Assembly (NCBI RefSeq): GCF_017868775.1
Contig: NZ_CP053381.1
Location: 4,092,001-4,156,000 of the forward strand
Direction: 5' to 3'
DNA: 64,000 bases
Origin: Billgrantia sulfidoxydans
GTDB lineage: Bacteria; Pseudomonadota; Gammaproteobacteria; Pseudomonadales; Halomonadaceae
The translations under genes and the position numbers were made by a program. How positions within the stretch are numbered: the first letter of the stretch is position 1; the number at the start of each line of letters is the position of its first letter. This document shows, one piece after another, positions 26,176 to 35,079 of the stretch. Below the pieces are notes generated by a model, which saw nothing but the letters and a program-made list of their open reading frames with translations, searched no databases and was not told where the DNA came from.

Positions 26176-28188
26176 TCAAAGCCCGATTTCGACCTGCTCG
26201 TCCATCGGGACCGTGCAGCAGGTCAGCACATGGCCCTCGGCCGGACTGATCAGCGGCTTGCGTGGATAGTGAACATTTCCCGAGAGCAGCCGTGTGGCGC
26301 AGGTACCGCACTTGCCCGAGCGGCAGTTGTGGGAAGGCTTTAGGCCGGCCGCCTCGGCGGTTTCCAGCAGCGTGCCGCTCTGTGCGGTCCATTCGGTCTG
26401 GACCTTCGAATGGGCGAAGGAAACCGTTGCGCGCTTTGGCAGTTGCACGGTCGCCGCTAGTTCATCGGGCGCTTCAAGTTCGCCCGTGCCAAAGAACTCA
26501 TAATGGATATGCGAGCGATCGATGCCCATGTCGCGCAAGCCGGTATACAGCGCTCGCATGAAGCTCTCGGGGCCGCATAAGTAGAACTGGTAGCCGCCGA
26601 AAGGGAGCAGCCCAGCGAGAACCTCCATGCTCAGCCTCGCCTCGATGTCGTGCGTGTGGCCCAGCCTGTCTTCCGTGCCCGGCGCCGAATAGGCGGTGAA
26701 GAGATGCAGCCAGTCGTACTGGCGGGCGAGCGCCTCGAGCTCGCCGCGAAATGCCCGGCTGGCGCTGTTCCGGGCGGCATGGATGAAATACACCTCGCGC
26801 CGAGGTGCCCCGTCGCGCCGCGCACTCACGAGCCCGTCGAGCATTGCCACCATGGGCGTGATGCCGACGCCGCCAGAGAGCATGACGATGGGCTGGGCAC
26901 TGTCATCCAGCAAGAAATCGCCCGTCGGCGAGGCGGCTTCGATCGTATCCCCACGCCCTAGCCGGTCGTGCAGCAGACGAGAGGCCCGGCCATGCGCTTC
27001 CCGCTTGATGGAGAGGCGGTAGTCGCGCCCGTTTGGCCCTTGCGAGATCGTGTAGCTGCGCAGAATCGGTCCGTCATCGTCATGAAGCCGGATCGGCAGG
27101 AACTGCCCTGCCACATGCGGCGCGATCGGGCCACCGTCTGCGGGGGTCAGATAGAAGGAGGTGATGGCGTCGCTTTCCCTATGCTTCGATACGATCCGGA
27201 AGCGGCGATAGCCGTCGCGCCTGAGCGCGGCCAAGTGCACCTCATCCCAGGTGCCGGTGGCCTCGAGTGCGGGCCAGGGTTCGGCAAGCGTTGCGGTCAA
27301 CGGCAAGGTGGCGGTGGCATACCAGATCGCTTCCGGCCGCACATCGACGATGCGCTCGGCCCCGGTGAAAGCGCCGGCGCGTTCAGCGCTCCAGTCGATG
27401 CTGGCACGGCCGGTCAGCACGACCGCCTCGCCGGTTTCGAAGTCCGGCACAAACAGGCCTATGCGGCCATCGCTCTCGATGTTGCCGAGCGTGTTGAACA
27501 TGCGATTGCCGGAAAAATCGGGAAAGGAGAGCGAGCCGTCGTCGTTGATGCCGAGAAACCCCGGCCGCCCGCCGCGGTGCGAGGCATCGACCCCGGCGCT
27601 GCCCCCCTCGAGCGGACCGGCGGCCCGGGAGGCGATGAAGAAGGTGTCGGCTGATTCGATGATGCGACGGACCGCCGGGTCGGCCAGGCTGCTGCTTCGC
27701 CCGGCGGCGGCCGAAGGCTCGGCCCTGGCAACGGTCTGGGAGCGGGTCTGGATGTACTGCGGGCAGTTCCCGAAGCTCTGGTCGACCGCGAGAGTGATCC
27801 CGCCACCCGAAGTGTGTCGCACCCGGCCATTCATCCGATTGCGGCGCCGGTTGGTGAGGTCGACCCCGACGAGCCCAACGCTCGACCCGGGCGTCAGCAT
27901 CAGCCCGAGTTCGTCGACGAGTACCGGCGCGCGTTGCAATACCAGCGTCTCCGGGGAGGGAGAGGCCGAGTAGCCAGGCGGCCCGAAGACGGGAACGCAC
28001 CAGGGGCGACCCGCCGGATCGAGCAGGCCGAGAAACAGCATCGGCAGGTTCTCGAAGAAATCGCGGTGCTGCTGCGGCATCGCAGGGCGCACGAAGCCTG
28101 CCGCACTCTCGAGCCAATCGCTGGCGACTTCGGCACGACGCTGTACCGCTCGCTCGCCGGCGTGAAAGGTGTGATCGCGCTGCGCCAT
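26176..28188 (-). CDS. Three-domain oxidoreductase: PNPOx-like domain, FAD/NAD reductase and 2Fe-2S ferredoxin
   Basis: A 670-residue fusion. The first about 320 residues are a pyridoxamine-phosphate-oxidase-like flavin fold (FLGINDDGSLSFPDFSGNRMFNTLGNI). The middle is a ferredoxin-NADP-reductase-type module with the FAD motif RSYTIS near residue 376, the NAD loop MLSGGVGITPMVAML and YLCGPESFM. The end is a plant-type ferredoxin with CRSGKCGTC and a final Cys near TCC. It is 16 bases after a glutathione S-transferase gene. The architecture suggests NAD(P)H-driven electron flow to the N-terminal flavin or an external acceptor; the substrate is unknown. A detoxification role fits the neighbours. 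Confidence 0.8.
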   Translation of the reverse strand: MAQRDHTFHAGERAVQRRAEVASDWLESAAGFVRPAMPQQHRDFFENLPMLFLGLLDPAGRPWCVPVFGPPGYSASPSPETLVLQRAPVLVDELGLMLTPGSSVGLVGVDLTNRRRNRMNGRVRHTSGGGITLAVDQSFGNCPQYIQTRSQTVARAEPSAAAGRSSSLADPAVRRIIESADTFFIASRAAGPLEGGSAGVDASHRGGRPGFLGINDDGSLSFPDFSGNRMFNTLGNIESDGRIGLFVPDFETGEAVVLTGRASIDWSAERAGAFTGAERIVDVRPEAIWYATATLPLTATLAEPWPALEATGTWDEVHLAALRRDGYRRFRIVSKHRESDAITSFYLTPADGGPIAPHVAGQFLPIRLHDDDGPILRSYTISQGPNGRDYRLSIKREAHGRASRLLHDRLGRGDTIEAASPTGDFLLDDSAQPIVMLSGGVGITPMVAMLDGLVSARRDGAPRREVYFIHAARNSASRAFRGELEALARQYDWLHLFTAYSAPGTEDRLGHTHDIEARLSMEVLAGLLPFGGYQFYLCGPESFMRALYTGLRDMGIDRSHIHYEFFGTGELEAPDELAATVQLPKRATVSFAHSKVQTEWTAQSGTLLETAEAAGLKPSHNCRSGKCGTCATRLLSGNVHYPRKPLISPAEGHVLTCCTVPMDEQVEIGL

Positions 28189-28204
28189 GCGATGCCCCTC
28201 TCGA

Positions 28205-28852
28205 TCAGGCGGTTTCAGGAAGCGGCGTACGGACCATGCCGACGAAGCCTTCCTGCGCTTCGACTCTTGTCAACCAAGACCGGATCGCGGGATAGGCATC
28301 GAGACTCACGCCGCCTTCGGGCGCATGGGCGATATAGCTGTAGCCGGCGACATCGGCGATGGTGATGGCCGGTCCGGCCAGGAAATCGCGGCGTTCCAGT
28401 ATCGGCTCCAATTGGGCAAGCAAGCGATGCGCCGCCGCCTTGGCGCCGTCGTGATCCAGCGAGGCGCCGAAGACCGTCACCAGCCGTGCCGCGCAAGGGC
28501 CACGCGCGATCTCACCGGCGGCCACCGACAGCCAACGCTGCACTTCCGCGGCGCCCGCGGGGCTTTCAGGCAGCCAATCGTGGCCGGTGGGATAGGACTT
28601 CACCAGATAGACCAGAATGGCGTTGGAATCCGACAGCATCACGCCGTTGTCATCGATGACAGGGACCTGCCCGAAGGGGCTGATAGCGAGAAATGCGGGC
28701 GCCTTGTGCGCGCCGTTCTTGAGATCGATATCGACGGTCTCATAGGGCAGGCCGAGCAGTGCCATCATGAGTTCGACACGATGGCTATGACCCGATTTCG
28801 GGTGACGGTACAGCTTGATCGGGGCGGCATGAGAGGGAAAGTTCGAGTTCAT
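28205..28852 (-). CDS. Glutathione S-transferase
   Basis: A 215-residue GST: thioredoxin-like N-terminal half ([23 protein letters not shown], with the cis-Pro/Ser element [24 protein letters not shown]) and an all-helical C-terminal half. It is the first gene of a two-gene unit with the fusion oxidoreductase and is divergent from a LysR gene (152-base gap), which probably controls it. GSTs conjugate or reduce electrophiles with glutathione; the substrate is not known. Confidence 0.87.
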   Translation of the reverse strand: MNSNFPSHAAPIKLYRHPKSGHSHRVELMMALLGLPYETVDIDLKNGAHKAPAFLAISPFGQVPVIDDNGVMLSDSNAILVYLVKSYPTGHDWLPESPAGAAEVQRWLSVAAGEIARGPCAARLVTVFGASLDHDGAKAAAHRLLAQLEPILERRDFLAGPAITIADVAGYSYIAHAPEGGVSLDAYPAIRSWLTRVEAQEGFVGMVRTPLPETA

Positions 28853-29004
28853 GCTTGGGCTCCTGTGAACGAGGCATGGGACTTTCGAGCTCGAGTTGGT
28901 GAGCTGTTCACGAGGATATGGCTTTCCAAAAACACGCAGTAGATGGGCAAAGTTGAAAGTCTAACTTCCATTTTTTGGAAAAAAGGTAACCCTGGACGAG
29001 GCCC

Positions 29005-29925
29005 ATGCCCGACAGACTCCAGACGATGGCCATGCTGGTCAAAGTGGTCGACGAAGGCAGCATCACGTCGGGCGCTCGAGCCCTGAGGATGCCCATCGCC
29101 ACCGTTAGCCGCAGGATTTCCGAGCTGGAGGCCGACTTGAACGCCGAGCTGGTTCAGCGCTCTCCTCGTGGGCTGACGTTGACCGAGGCGGGAACGGCCT
29201 ACGTGGCGGCGTGCCGAAGGATCCTGGAAGAGGTGGCCGAAGCGGAGCGTGGCGCCTCCGGTGAGTTTACCGCGCCTCGGGGTACGCTGACCCTGACGGC
29301 GCCGATCGTCTTCGGGCGTCTGTATGTCCTGCCGGTGGTCACGGCTTTCCTCCAGTGCCATCCGGAGGTGAACATTCAGCTGCAACTCACCGACCGTCCG
29401 ATGAGCATCGGTGAGGAGCATATCGATGTGGCTGTGCGTATCGGCCCGCTACCGGATAGCGGCCTTATCGCTCGGAAAGTCGGCGAAGTACGCCAAGTCG
29501 TCTGTGCGAGCCCCGCCTATCTCGACAAGCACGGCAGGCCCTCTGCGCCAAGCGATCTCGAGAGGACCTCCTGTATTACCTTCGATCAGCTGCTGGCCAT
29601 CCAGGCCTGGCGTTTCGAAGCGGAGGGGGAGTCGCTGAGGATTCCGGTTCAGGCACGCCTGACCGTGAACACGGCCGAAGCGGCATTGGATGCTGCCGAG
29701 GCGGGTCTCGGCTTTACCCGGGTTCTCTCCTATCAGTCGGCACCGAGGATCCAGGCCGGACGCCTGGAAACGGTACTGCAGGCGTGGGAACCAACGCCCT
29801 GGCCGATCCACCTGGTTTACGAGCGTCGGCCGCTGCTCCCGCAGAAGCTGCGCGCCTTCATCGATTTCGCGGTGCCATGTATCGCGCAGAGCGTGAAGGC
29901 CGGGTTTGCTGGGGCTGACCGCTGA
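29005..29925 (+). CDS. LysR-family transcriptional regulator
   Basis: A 306-residue LysR regulator (helix-turn-helix around SITSGARALRMPIATVSRRISELEADL) of the group with the SPRGLTLTEAGTAYVAACRRIL hinge. It is divergent from the glutathione S-transferase / fusion oxidoreductase pair, the usual target layout. The ligand is unknown. It converges on the epoxide hydrolase gene with a 24-base gap. Confidence 0.88.
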   Translation: MPDRLQTMAMLVKVVDEGSITSGARALRMPIATVSRRISELEADLNAELVQRSPRGLTLTEAGTAYVAACRRILEEVAEAERGASGEFTAPRGTLTLTAPIVFGRLYVLPVVTAFLQCHPEVNIQLQLTDRPMSIGEEHIDVAVRIGPLPDSGLIARKVGEVRQVVCASPAYLDKHGRPSAPSDLERTSCITFDQLLAIQAWRFEAEGESLRIPVQARLTVNTAEAALDAAEAGLGFTRVLSYQSAPRIQAGRLETVLQAWEPTPWPIHLVYERRPLLPQKLRAFIDFAVPCIAQSVKAGFAGADR

Positions 29926-29949
29926 TCATCCACGAACGGCCACCGCCGA

Positions 29950-31137
29950 TTAGCGGCCCCGATGAGCAGCCAACACGGCCGCGAGGCCTTCCTGCAGGTC
30001 CTTGACGAAAGATTCGGGCACCTCCAGCGACGGAAAGTGCCCGCCCTTTTCGGCAGTTCTACACCGGACGATCTGCCGGTACCGCTGCTCGGCCCAGGGG
30101 CGCGGGCACTTCTCGATGTCGCGGGGGTATATCGTGATGGCAGAGGGAACATCGACCCGCAGCCCGGGGTCGAGCGTGTTAACCCCGCCGTGGCTTTCGT
30201 AGTAGATGCGGGCCGCCGAAGCGCCGGTTCGTGTCAGCCAGTAGAGGGTGACGTCATCGAGAATCCTGTCTCGGGAAATCGTCTCGAAGGGGCTGTCTTC
30301 GGTATCCGTCCATTCGGCGAACTTGTCGAGGATCCAGGCCAGGAGCCCGACGGGCGAGTCGACCAGCGAGTAGCCGATGGTCTGCGGTCGGGTCGCCTGC
30401 TGCTTCGCATACGCCGCGCGGTAGAGCCAGAAGTCGCGAGTGTCCTCGGCCCATTTTCGTTCTTCCGCCGTCAGCCCCTCCATGGCCAGACCGGGCGGTG
30501 CCTGCGCCAGCGTCGAGTGGATGCCGAGAACCTGCGCCGGGAACCTGCCGCCGAGGACGGTGGTGATGACACCGCCCCAGTCGCCGCCATGGGCGACGAA
30601 CTTGTCGTAGCCGAGCCTTCCCATCAGCTCCACCCAGGCGGCCGCGATCTTCCCCGCGCCCCAACCGGTGGTAGCCGGCTTGTCGCTGTAGCCAAAGCCC
30701 GGCAGCGACGGAGCCACGACGTGGAATGCCGGCGCGCCTGGCTCTTTCGGATCTGCCAGCTCATCGACGATATCGATGAACTCGGCGATGCTGCCCGGCC
30801 AGCCATGCGTCAGGATCAGGGGAGTGGCATCGGCGCGTGCGGATCGGCGGTGCAGGAAGTGGATGCAGAGGCCGTCGATCACCGTGCGGAACTGGCCGAT
30901 ACGGTCAAGGCGCGCCTCGAACGATCGCCAGTCATACTCGTTGCGCCAATAGTTGACGACATCGACGAGGTCGGCGAGAGGAACACCCTGATCCCAGCGG
31001 CGAGGATCGGGCGCGGCGCGATAGACCGTCTCGGTCTCCGGTAGCCGCGCCGCGGCCAGTCGCGCGCGCAGGTCGTCGAGGTCGGCATCGGTTGCACGGG
31101 CTTCGAATACTTGAACATCCCTGTCTAGGCGATTCAT
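29950..31137 (-). CDS. Epoxide hydrolase (alpha/beta-hydrolase, EHN-domain type)
   Basis: A 395-residue protein with an N-terminal EHN lid region (VPLADLVDVVNYWRNEYDW) and an alpha/beta-hydrolase core. It shows oxyanion motif HGWPGS, nucleophile Asp186 in GGDWGG and the late catalytic His in KGGHFPSLE. Such enzymes open epoxides to diols. Together with two glutathione S-transferases it suggests handling of epoxide intermediates or xenobiotics. The start ATG 31137 has an AAGGGA site upstream. Confidence 0.87.
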   Translation of the reverse strand: MNRLDRDVQVFEARATDADLDDLRARLAAARLPETETVYRAAPDPRRWDQGVPLADLVDVVNYWRNEYDWRSFEARLDRIGQFRTVIDGLCIHFLHRRSARADATPLILTHGWPGSIAEFIDIVDELADPKEPGAPAFHVVAPSLPGFGYSDKPATTGWGAGKIAAAWVELMGRLGYDKFVAHGGDWGGVITTVLGGRFPAQVLGIHSTLAQAPPGLAMEGLTAEERKWAEDTRDFWLYRAAYAKQQATRPQTIGYSLVDSPVGLLAWILDKFAEWTDTEDSPFETISRDRILDDVTLYWLTRTGASAARIYYESHGGVNTLDPGLRVDVPSAITIYPRDIEKCPRPWAEQRYRQIVRCRTAEKGGHFPSLEVPESFVKDLQEGLAAVLAAHRGR

Positions 31138-31149
31138 GCGTTTGTCCCT

Positions 31150-31314
31150 TCAGCCTCGATGTTGACGCCGACGGTGACGGAGCCGAAGGCATGACATCGC
31201 TCTGCGAAATCCGCGCCTGGCACCGCCAAACAGTTTGGCAAAGAAATCGGCGCGCAACCGGGCATTGCGCCGCTCGATGTCACGCATTTTTGGGTCGGGG
31301 TTATGGAAGGCCAT
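31150..31314 (-). CDS. Possible small basic protein
   Basis: A 54-codon frame with GAGGTG just before its ATG, ending 12 bases before the epoxide hydrolase start. The product is Arg-rich (ERRNARLRADFFAKLF and a run of Arg/His at the end) and resembles short DUF1127-like or RSP_7527-like proteins only in size and charge. It may be real and coupled to the hydrolase. Confidence 0.3.
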   Translation of the reverse strand: MAFHNPDPKMRDIERRNARLRADFFAKLFGGARRGFRRAMSCLRLRHRRRQHRG

Positions 31315-31414
31315 CGCCACCTCTGCAGTCACTGAGTAAGCGTAGCAAGCTCGGCGCAGTTGCTCCCGGTCCGGCACCGCATCTGCTGTACACAAGACGC
31401 GTTCATGTGATGCC

Positions 31415-31448
31415 CAAAAAGACGAGAGCCAACGCAATGGCTGGCTCT
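31415..31448 (-). terminator. Terminator after the second glutathione S-transferase
   Basis: Arms AGAGCCA (31425-31431) and TGGCTCT (31442-31448); on the minus strand the hairpin is followed by GTCTTTTTGGG. The flank and stem resemble the terminator at 32535-32571. Confidence 0.7.
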
Positions 31449-31482
31449 GTGCTGACAGTCGAAACGGTCTCCTGAGGGCGGT

Positions 31483-32109
31483 CTAGCTCTCCATCGCCGC
31501 GAACGCTACGGCGATTGTAGGCGGTGCCGTGGGTCGGGCGTACATCGCCTTGAGGTACTCTCTCAGCCTCGGTGCGTCGCCAAGCATTTCCTCTTCGTTG
31601 GCCCAATCCAGGGTGTAGGCGGCATTGAAGTCGGCGACGCTGAGCCGGTCGCCGACGAGGTACTCGCGCTCCTGCATGTGGCGTTCGAGCACCGTCAGCA
31701 TCCCCCTGCATTCCTGCCTGGCCAGGTCGACATCCTGAGGCAGCCGCTTCTCTTCCGGGTAGAGGAAGGTGTGGCGAGCAATCCTCCATAGTGGCTGCTC
31801 GATCTCGGTCACCAGGAAGAAATTCCAGCGATGCATTTGGGCGCGTTCTTCCACAGCGCTGGGAATGAAACCCGCCTGTGGATATTTTTCGGCCAAATAG
31901 AGCGGTATCGCGGCCGATTCGGTGATGACCTGGTCGCCGTCGACCAGTACGGGCACCTTGGCGGCGGGGTTGAGCGCGAGGAAATCTGGCTGGTAGTGCT
32001 CTCCTTGCATGAGGTCCACTGGGATCAGCTCGTACTCCAGGCCCAGTTCGTTGAGTAACCAGATGACGCGCAGGACTCGGGTCGGCGGCGTTCCGTAGAG
32101 TTTCAGCAT
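31483..32109 (-). CDS. Glutathione S-transferase
   Basis: A 208-residue GST starting MLKLYGTPPTRVLRVIWLLNELG at ATG 32109, 7 bases after GGAG. The glutathione-site element AAKVPVLVDGDQVITESAAIPLYL and the helical C-terminal domain with YLVGDRLSVADFNAAYTLDW are typical. It is a separate gene from the first GST, with its own terminator. The substrate is unknown. Confidence 0.87.
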   Translation of the reverse strand: MLKLYGTPPTRVLRVIWLLNELGLEYELIPVDLMQGEHYQPDFLALNPAAKVPVLVDGDQVITESAAIPLYLAEKYPQAGFIPSAVEERAQMHRWNFFLVTEIEQPLWRIARHTFLYPEEKRLPQDVDLARQECRGMLTVLERHMQEREYLVGDRLSVADFNAAYTLDWANEEEMLGDAPRLREYLKAMYARPTAPPTIAVAFAAMES

Positions 32110-32196
32110 GTTCGGCTCCATTGATTGGCAGGCATCTGCTGTTTCGCCTGTCTCAGGAACCCATCGAACGGGGGCGCACGCTATCGACATCCCATA

Positions 32197-32233
32197 ACGA
32201 GAAGAGCCAGCGCGGTGCGCTGGCTCTTCTCGT
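32197..32233. terminator. Long perfect hairpin, probable terminator
   Basis: A 17-base stem (ACGAGAAGAGCCAGCGC and complement) with a 3-base loop. It lies just after the 52-residue small gene on the minus strand. No clear T-run follows, so termination strength is uncertain. Confidence 0.6.
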
Positions 32234-32266
32234 CGTGTCTCGCTGCCGGCCGCTCGGCCTCAGCCG

Positions 32267-32425
32267 TTAGAGGTAGTAGTTGTTGCGCAGGCGGGGCGCA
32301 TGCTGACGGTAGGCAGCTTCGCTCATCCGCTCGAGCAGACGGTACGCGGCAGCGCCGATGCGCTTGATCAGGGGAGCGCTGGTTTGGGTGGCGACTGCAC
32401 TGTGGGAAAGCGTCTGGATGGTCAT
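32267..32425 (-). CDS. Small protein, 52 residues, YjiS/DUF1127-like
   Basis: A frame beginning MTIQTLSHSAVATQT and ending RQHAPRLRNNYYL. It has a helical basic segment (LIKRIGAAAYRLLERMSEAAYRQ) and is followed by a strong hairpin. It stands alone between two terminators, so it has its own promoter. Short Arg-rich proteins of this kind often respond to stress or phosphate; no function is claimed. Confidence 0.55.
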   Translation of the reverse strand: MTIQTLSHSAVATQTSAPLIKRIGAAAYRLLERMSEAAYRQHAPRLRNNYYL

Positions 32426-32534
32426 GGCTGGGTATCTCGGTTACTTCGTGAGGATGCTAACAGAATAACCGAGACATAGACTTTGGTCTAATTTATTCGC
32501 CTTTAGTCGCATGACCTGCGTCATGCCGATGGCC

Positions 32535-32571
32535 AAAAAACCGAGAGCCGGCACGTGTGCCGGCTCTCGGT
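32535..32571 (-). terminator. Terminator of the pcaHG operon
   Basis: A 15-base perfect stem (ACCGAGAGCCGGCAC and complement, 32540-32571) with a 2-base gap at the tip, followed on the minus strand by six T. It lies 44 bases after pcaG. Confidence 0.88.
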
Positions 32572-32615
32572 GTCTTGCGGCCCTCGCCGGCCAGATTCGC
32601 TGCGTTGATGGCGAA

Positions 32616-33248
32616 TCAGAAATCGAAGAACACCGTCTCACCTTCACCCTGCAGCCTGATGTCGAGGCGGTAGCGCACCTTGCCGTCGGCCTCTTCGCGC
32701 TTGGCGATGAGGGTCTGGCGGCGGGTCGGCGATTCGATGCGGGAGAGCACCGGGCAGGCGGCGTTGGCCTCGGCTTCGTCCTCGAAGTAGAGGCGGGTCT
32801 GCAGCTGGATGTTGATGCCGCGGGCGAAGATCGCCAGGTTGATGTGCGGCGCCATGAGCTGGCCGCTGGGGTGCGCCACCGGGCCGGGCTTGACGGTCTT
32901 GAGCGACCATTCGCTGCCGTGGTCGAAGGTGGTGGCGGTGCGCCCGAAGCTGTTGAACGGCTTCTTCAGGTCGAACTCGGGCTGGTAGACGCCGTTGGCG
33001 TCGGCCTGCCAGGCCTCGAGGAAGGCGTCGCGCACCAGGTCGCCGTTGCCGTCGATCACGGTGCCGACGACTTCGATCAGTTCGCCCTCGGCACCGGGCT
33101 TGGCCATCTCGTTCCAGATCTCTTCGTCGCGGGTCGGGTTGCCCGCGGCGGCCAGGGCCAGGCCGATGTGCACGTAGGGCCCGGCGGTCTGGGAGGCGGT
33201 CTCGCGCAGCATCAGCTCGCTGGTGGGAACGCTGTTTGGCTGTTTCAT
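32616..33248 (-). CDS. pcaG: Protocatechuate 3,4-dioxygenase, alpha subunit
   Basis: A 210-residue intradiol dioxygenase subunit. The TAGPYVHIGLALAAAG opening, the VVGTVIDGNGDLVRDAFLEAWQAD strand pair and the HINLAIFARGIN motif mark the alpha chain, which lacks the iron ligands. With PcaH it cleaves the ring of protocatechuate to 3-carboxymuconate. It follows pcaH by 13 bases and is closed by the terminator at 32535-32571. Confidence 0.95.
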   Translation of the reverse strand: MKQPNSVPTSELMLRETASQTAGPYVHIGLALAAAGNPTRDEEIWNEMAKPGAEGELIEVVGTVIDGNGDLVRDAFLEAWQADANGVYQPEFDLKKPFNSFGRTATTFDHGSEWSLKTVKPGPVAHPSGQLMAPHINLAIFARGINIQLQTRLYFEDEAEANAACPVLSRIESPTRRQTLIAKREEADGKVRYRLDIRLQGEGETVFFDF

Positions 33249-33261
33249 CTCTGTTCCCTCC

Positions 33262-34002
33262 TCACTGATTTTCGAAAAAGGTCTGCAGCTCGCCGCGCAC
33301 CACCAGGTCGAAGCGGTAGGCCAGGCAGTCCATGGGCTTGCTGCGCGCCATGTCGAGGCGTCCGATCATGGTCTCGACCGCGGCCGGGTCCTTGATGGTG
33401 TTGACGATGGGGCACAGCGGAATCAGCGGATCGCCCTCGAAGTACATCTGAGTGATCAGGCGGGTGGAGATCGAGGGGCCCATCACCGAGACGTGGATGT
33501 GCGAGGGGCGCCAGCTGTTGGGGTCGTTGGGCCAGGGGTACGGGCCGGGCTTGATGGTGCGGAAGCGGTACCAGCCCTGCTCGTCGGTGAGGGTACGGCC
33601 CACGCCGCCGAAGCCGGGATCGAGCGGGGCGAGGTAGCGGTCGTTCCTGTGGCGGTAACGCCCGCCGGCGTTGGCCTGCCACATCTCGACCAGGGTGTGC
33701 GGCACCGGCTTGCCGAACTGGTCGATCACGCGGCCGAACATGATGATGCGCTCGCCGACCGGCAGGCCGGCCGCGCCCGAAAGCGACGGGTCTTCGCGGA
33801 AGTTGAGCAGCAGGTCGTTGTCGTGGGGGCCCATGCGCAGGTGGCGGAAGTCCGGGCCGGTGAGTTCGGAAGCGGTGGCTTGCTGCATGCTGGCCAGCGC
33901 CTGCTGCGGCGAGCGGGGCACGCTGGTCTTGTAGCCGGGGGCGTAGGCCGGGGGATGCCAGTTACGGTCGCGCTCCACGAAGCGCTTGTTGTGATCTTGC
34001 AT
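33262..34002 (-). CDS. pcaH: Protocatechuate 3,4-dioxygenase, beta subunit
   Basis: A 246-residue catalytic subunit starting MQDHNKRF at 34002; an upstream in-frame extension is less likely as family proteins start here. The iron(III) ligands are Tyr116, Tyr155, His168 and His170 (spacing 39, 13, 2, as in characterised enzymes; motif HIHVSV). It also shows [12 protein letters not shown]. It is the first gene of the pcaHG operon. A PcaQ-type site lies 90 bases upstream, and the pcaQ gene lies directly before it on the same strand. Confidence 0.95.
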   Translation of the reverse strand: MQDHNKRFVERDRNWHPPAYAPGYKTSVPRSPQQALASMQQATASELTGPDFRHLRMGPHDNDLLLNFREDPSLSGAAGLPVGERIIMFGRVIDQFGKPVPHTLVEMWQANAGGRYRHRNDRYLAPLDPGFGGVGRTLTDEQGWYRFRTIKPGPYPWPNDPNSWRPSHIHVSVMGPSISTRLITQMYFEGDPLIPLCPIVNTIKDPAAVETMIGRLDMARSKPMDCLAYRFDLVVRGELQTFFENQ

Positions 34003-34091
34003 GGCGTGTCGTCTCTTGGGGAGAGTGGTCTTATCCCGCCCAGTGTGGCCTCTCGCCAAAGGCCCGCCAATTGACGACTCGGGCACCCCTC

Positions 34092-34107
34092 ATAACCAAT
34101 GGGTTAT
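34092..34107. promoter_or_regulatory. PcaQ binding site upstream of pcaHG
   Basis: ATAACC-AATG-GGTTAT, a 16-base palindrome. It matches the ATAACC-N4-GGTTA core reported for PcaQ in alpha-proteobacteria and sits between pcaQ and pcaH. Confidence 0.75.
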
Positions 34108-34134
34108 GCTGCACCGCAATTATAGCGGCTGCTT

Positions 34135-35070
34135 TCAGCTACTCCCGGCGCCACGCTCCGCGCTCACTTCGCGCAGCACTTCGCAGAAGGCCTCCAGCGC
34201 CAGCGAGGGCTGCATGCTGGCGTTGTAGCACAGCCCGACGGAGCCGCCGCGGGGCTCCAGCTCGATGCCGAGGCGACTCAGCCGCCCCGCCGCCAGGTCT
34301 TCGACCACGGCCTCTTCGGGCACGACCCAGATCGCGTCGCTCTCCAAGGTGTAGTGGCGGCTGATGGGCAGCGAGAGCGTCTCCAGCCGCTGGCTCATCA
34401 GTGTCAGCGAGTGGCGCACGCAGAAGCTGTCGACCTGCTGGCGCAGGGTGGTCTGCAGGGGCGGCAGCACCCAGGGGAATTCACCCAGCCGGGCGGCGTC
34501 GAGCGGTGCGATGCCGGCCAGCGGGTGGCCGCGGCGCACGCACAGCAGCAGCGGCTCGTAGTAGAGGTGCTCGAAGGCCAGGTCGCGGATCTCGCGGGCC
34601 TCGGTCATGCGCCCCACCACGAGGTCCAGTTCGCCGCGGCGCAGGCGCGAGAGCAGGAAGGCACTGGCGCCGACTACCACGTTGACGCCCACCGCGTTCT
34701 GCCCGCCGGGTGCGGCGTGCCAACGGCGGATGGCCTCTGGCAGCAGCCGGCTCTCCACCGTGGAGAGCGCCCCCACGCGCAGGTCGTGGGCGCCCAAGTG
34801 CACGTCGCCCACCGCGGCCACGCCCTCTTCCAGCGCGCGCATGGCCGGCCCGGCATGACGCAGCAGGGTCAGGCCCGCCTGGGTCAGCGCCACGCCCTGG
34901 GGCGTGCGTTCGAACAGCGAAGCACCGAGGCTCTCCTCCAGCTCGCGAATGGTCTTGGAGATGCCCGGCTGGGTGATCGCCAGCCGCTCGGCGGCCCGGG
35001 CGAAGCTGCGCTGGCGGGCCACCTCGAGGAAGGCCTGCAGATGGCGCAGCTTGATACGGGCATTGAGCAT
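34135..35070 (-). CDS. pcaQ: LysR-family activator of protocatechuate genes
   Basis: A 311-residue LysR protein with the PcaQ opening IKLRHLQAFLEVARQRSFARAAERLAITQPGISKTIRELEES (split over residues 6-47) and the family string LLVVGRMTEAREIRDLAFEHLYYEPLLLCVR in part. PcaQ answers to beta-carboxymuconate or related intermediates and activates pcaHG. It is encoded on the same strand as pcaHG, just upstream, and 9 bases after an MFS gene, so it may share the MFS transcript. Confidence 0.88.
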   Translation of the reverse strand: MLNARIKLRHLQAFLEVARQRSFARAAERLAITQPGISKTIRELEESLGASLFERTPQGVALTQAGLTLLRHAGPAMRALEEGVAAVGDVHLGAHDLRVGALSTVESRLLPEAIRRWHAAPGGQNAVGVNVVVGASAFLLSRLRRGELDLVVGRMTEAREIRDLAFEHLYYEPLLLCVRRGHPLAGIAPLDAARLGEFPWVLPPLQTTLRQQVDSFCVRHSLTLMSQRLETLSLPISRHYTLESDAIWVVPEEAVVEDLAAGRLSRLGIELEPRGGSVGLCYNASMQPSLALEAFCEVLREVSAERGAGSS

Positions 35071-35079
35071 GGGGTTTTC

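Noticed and set aside
31415..32571. A repeat family formed by the GAGAGCC-stem hairpins at 31425, 32197 and 32540
   Set aside because: The shared bases are few and the stems differ; they are better explained as ordinary terminators of three units.
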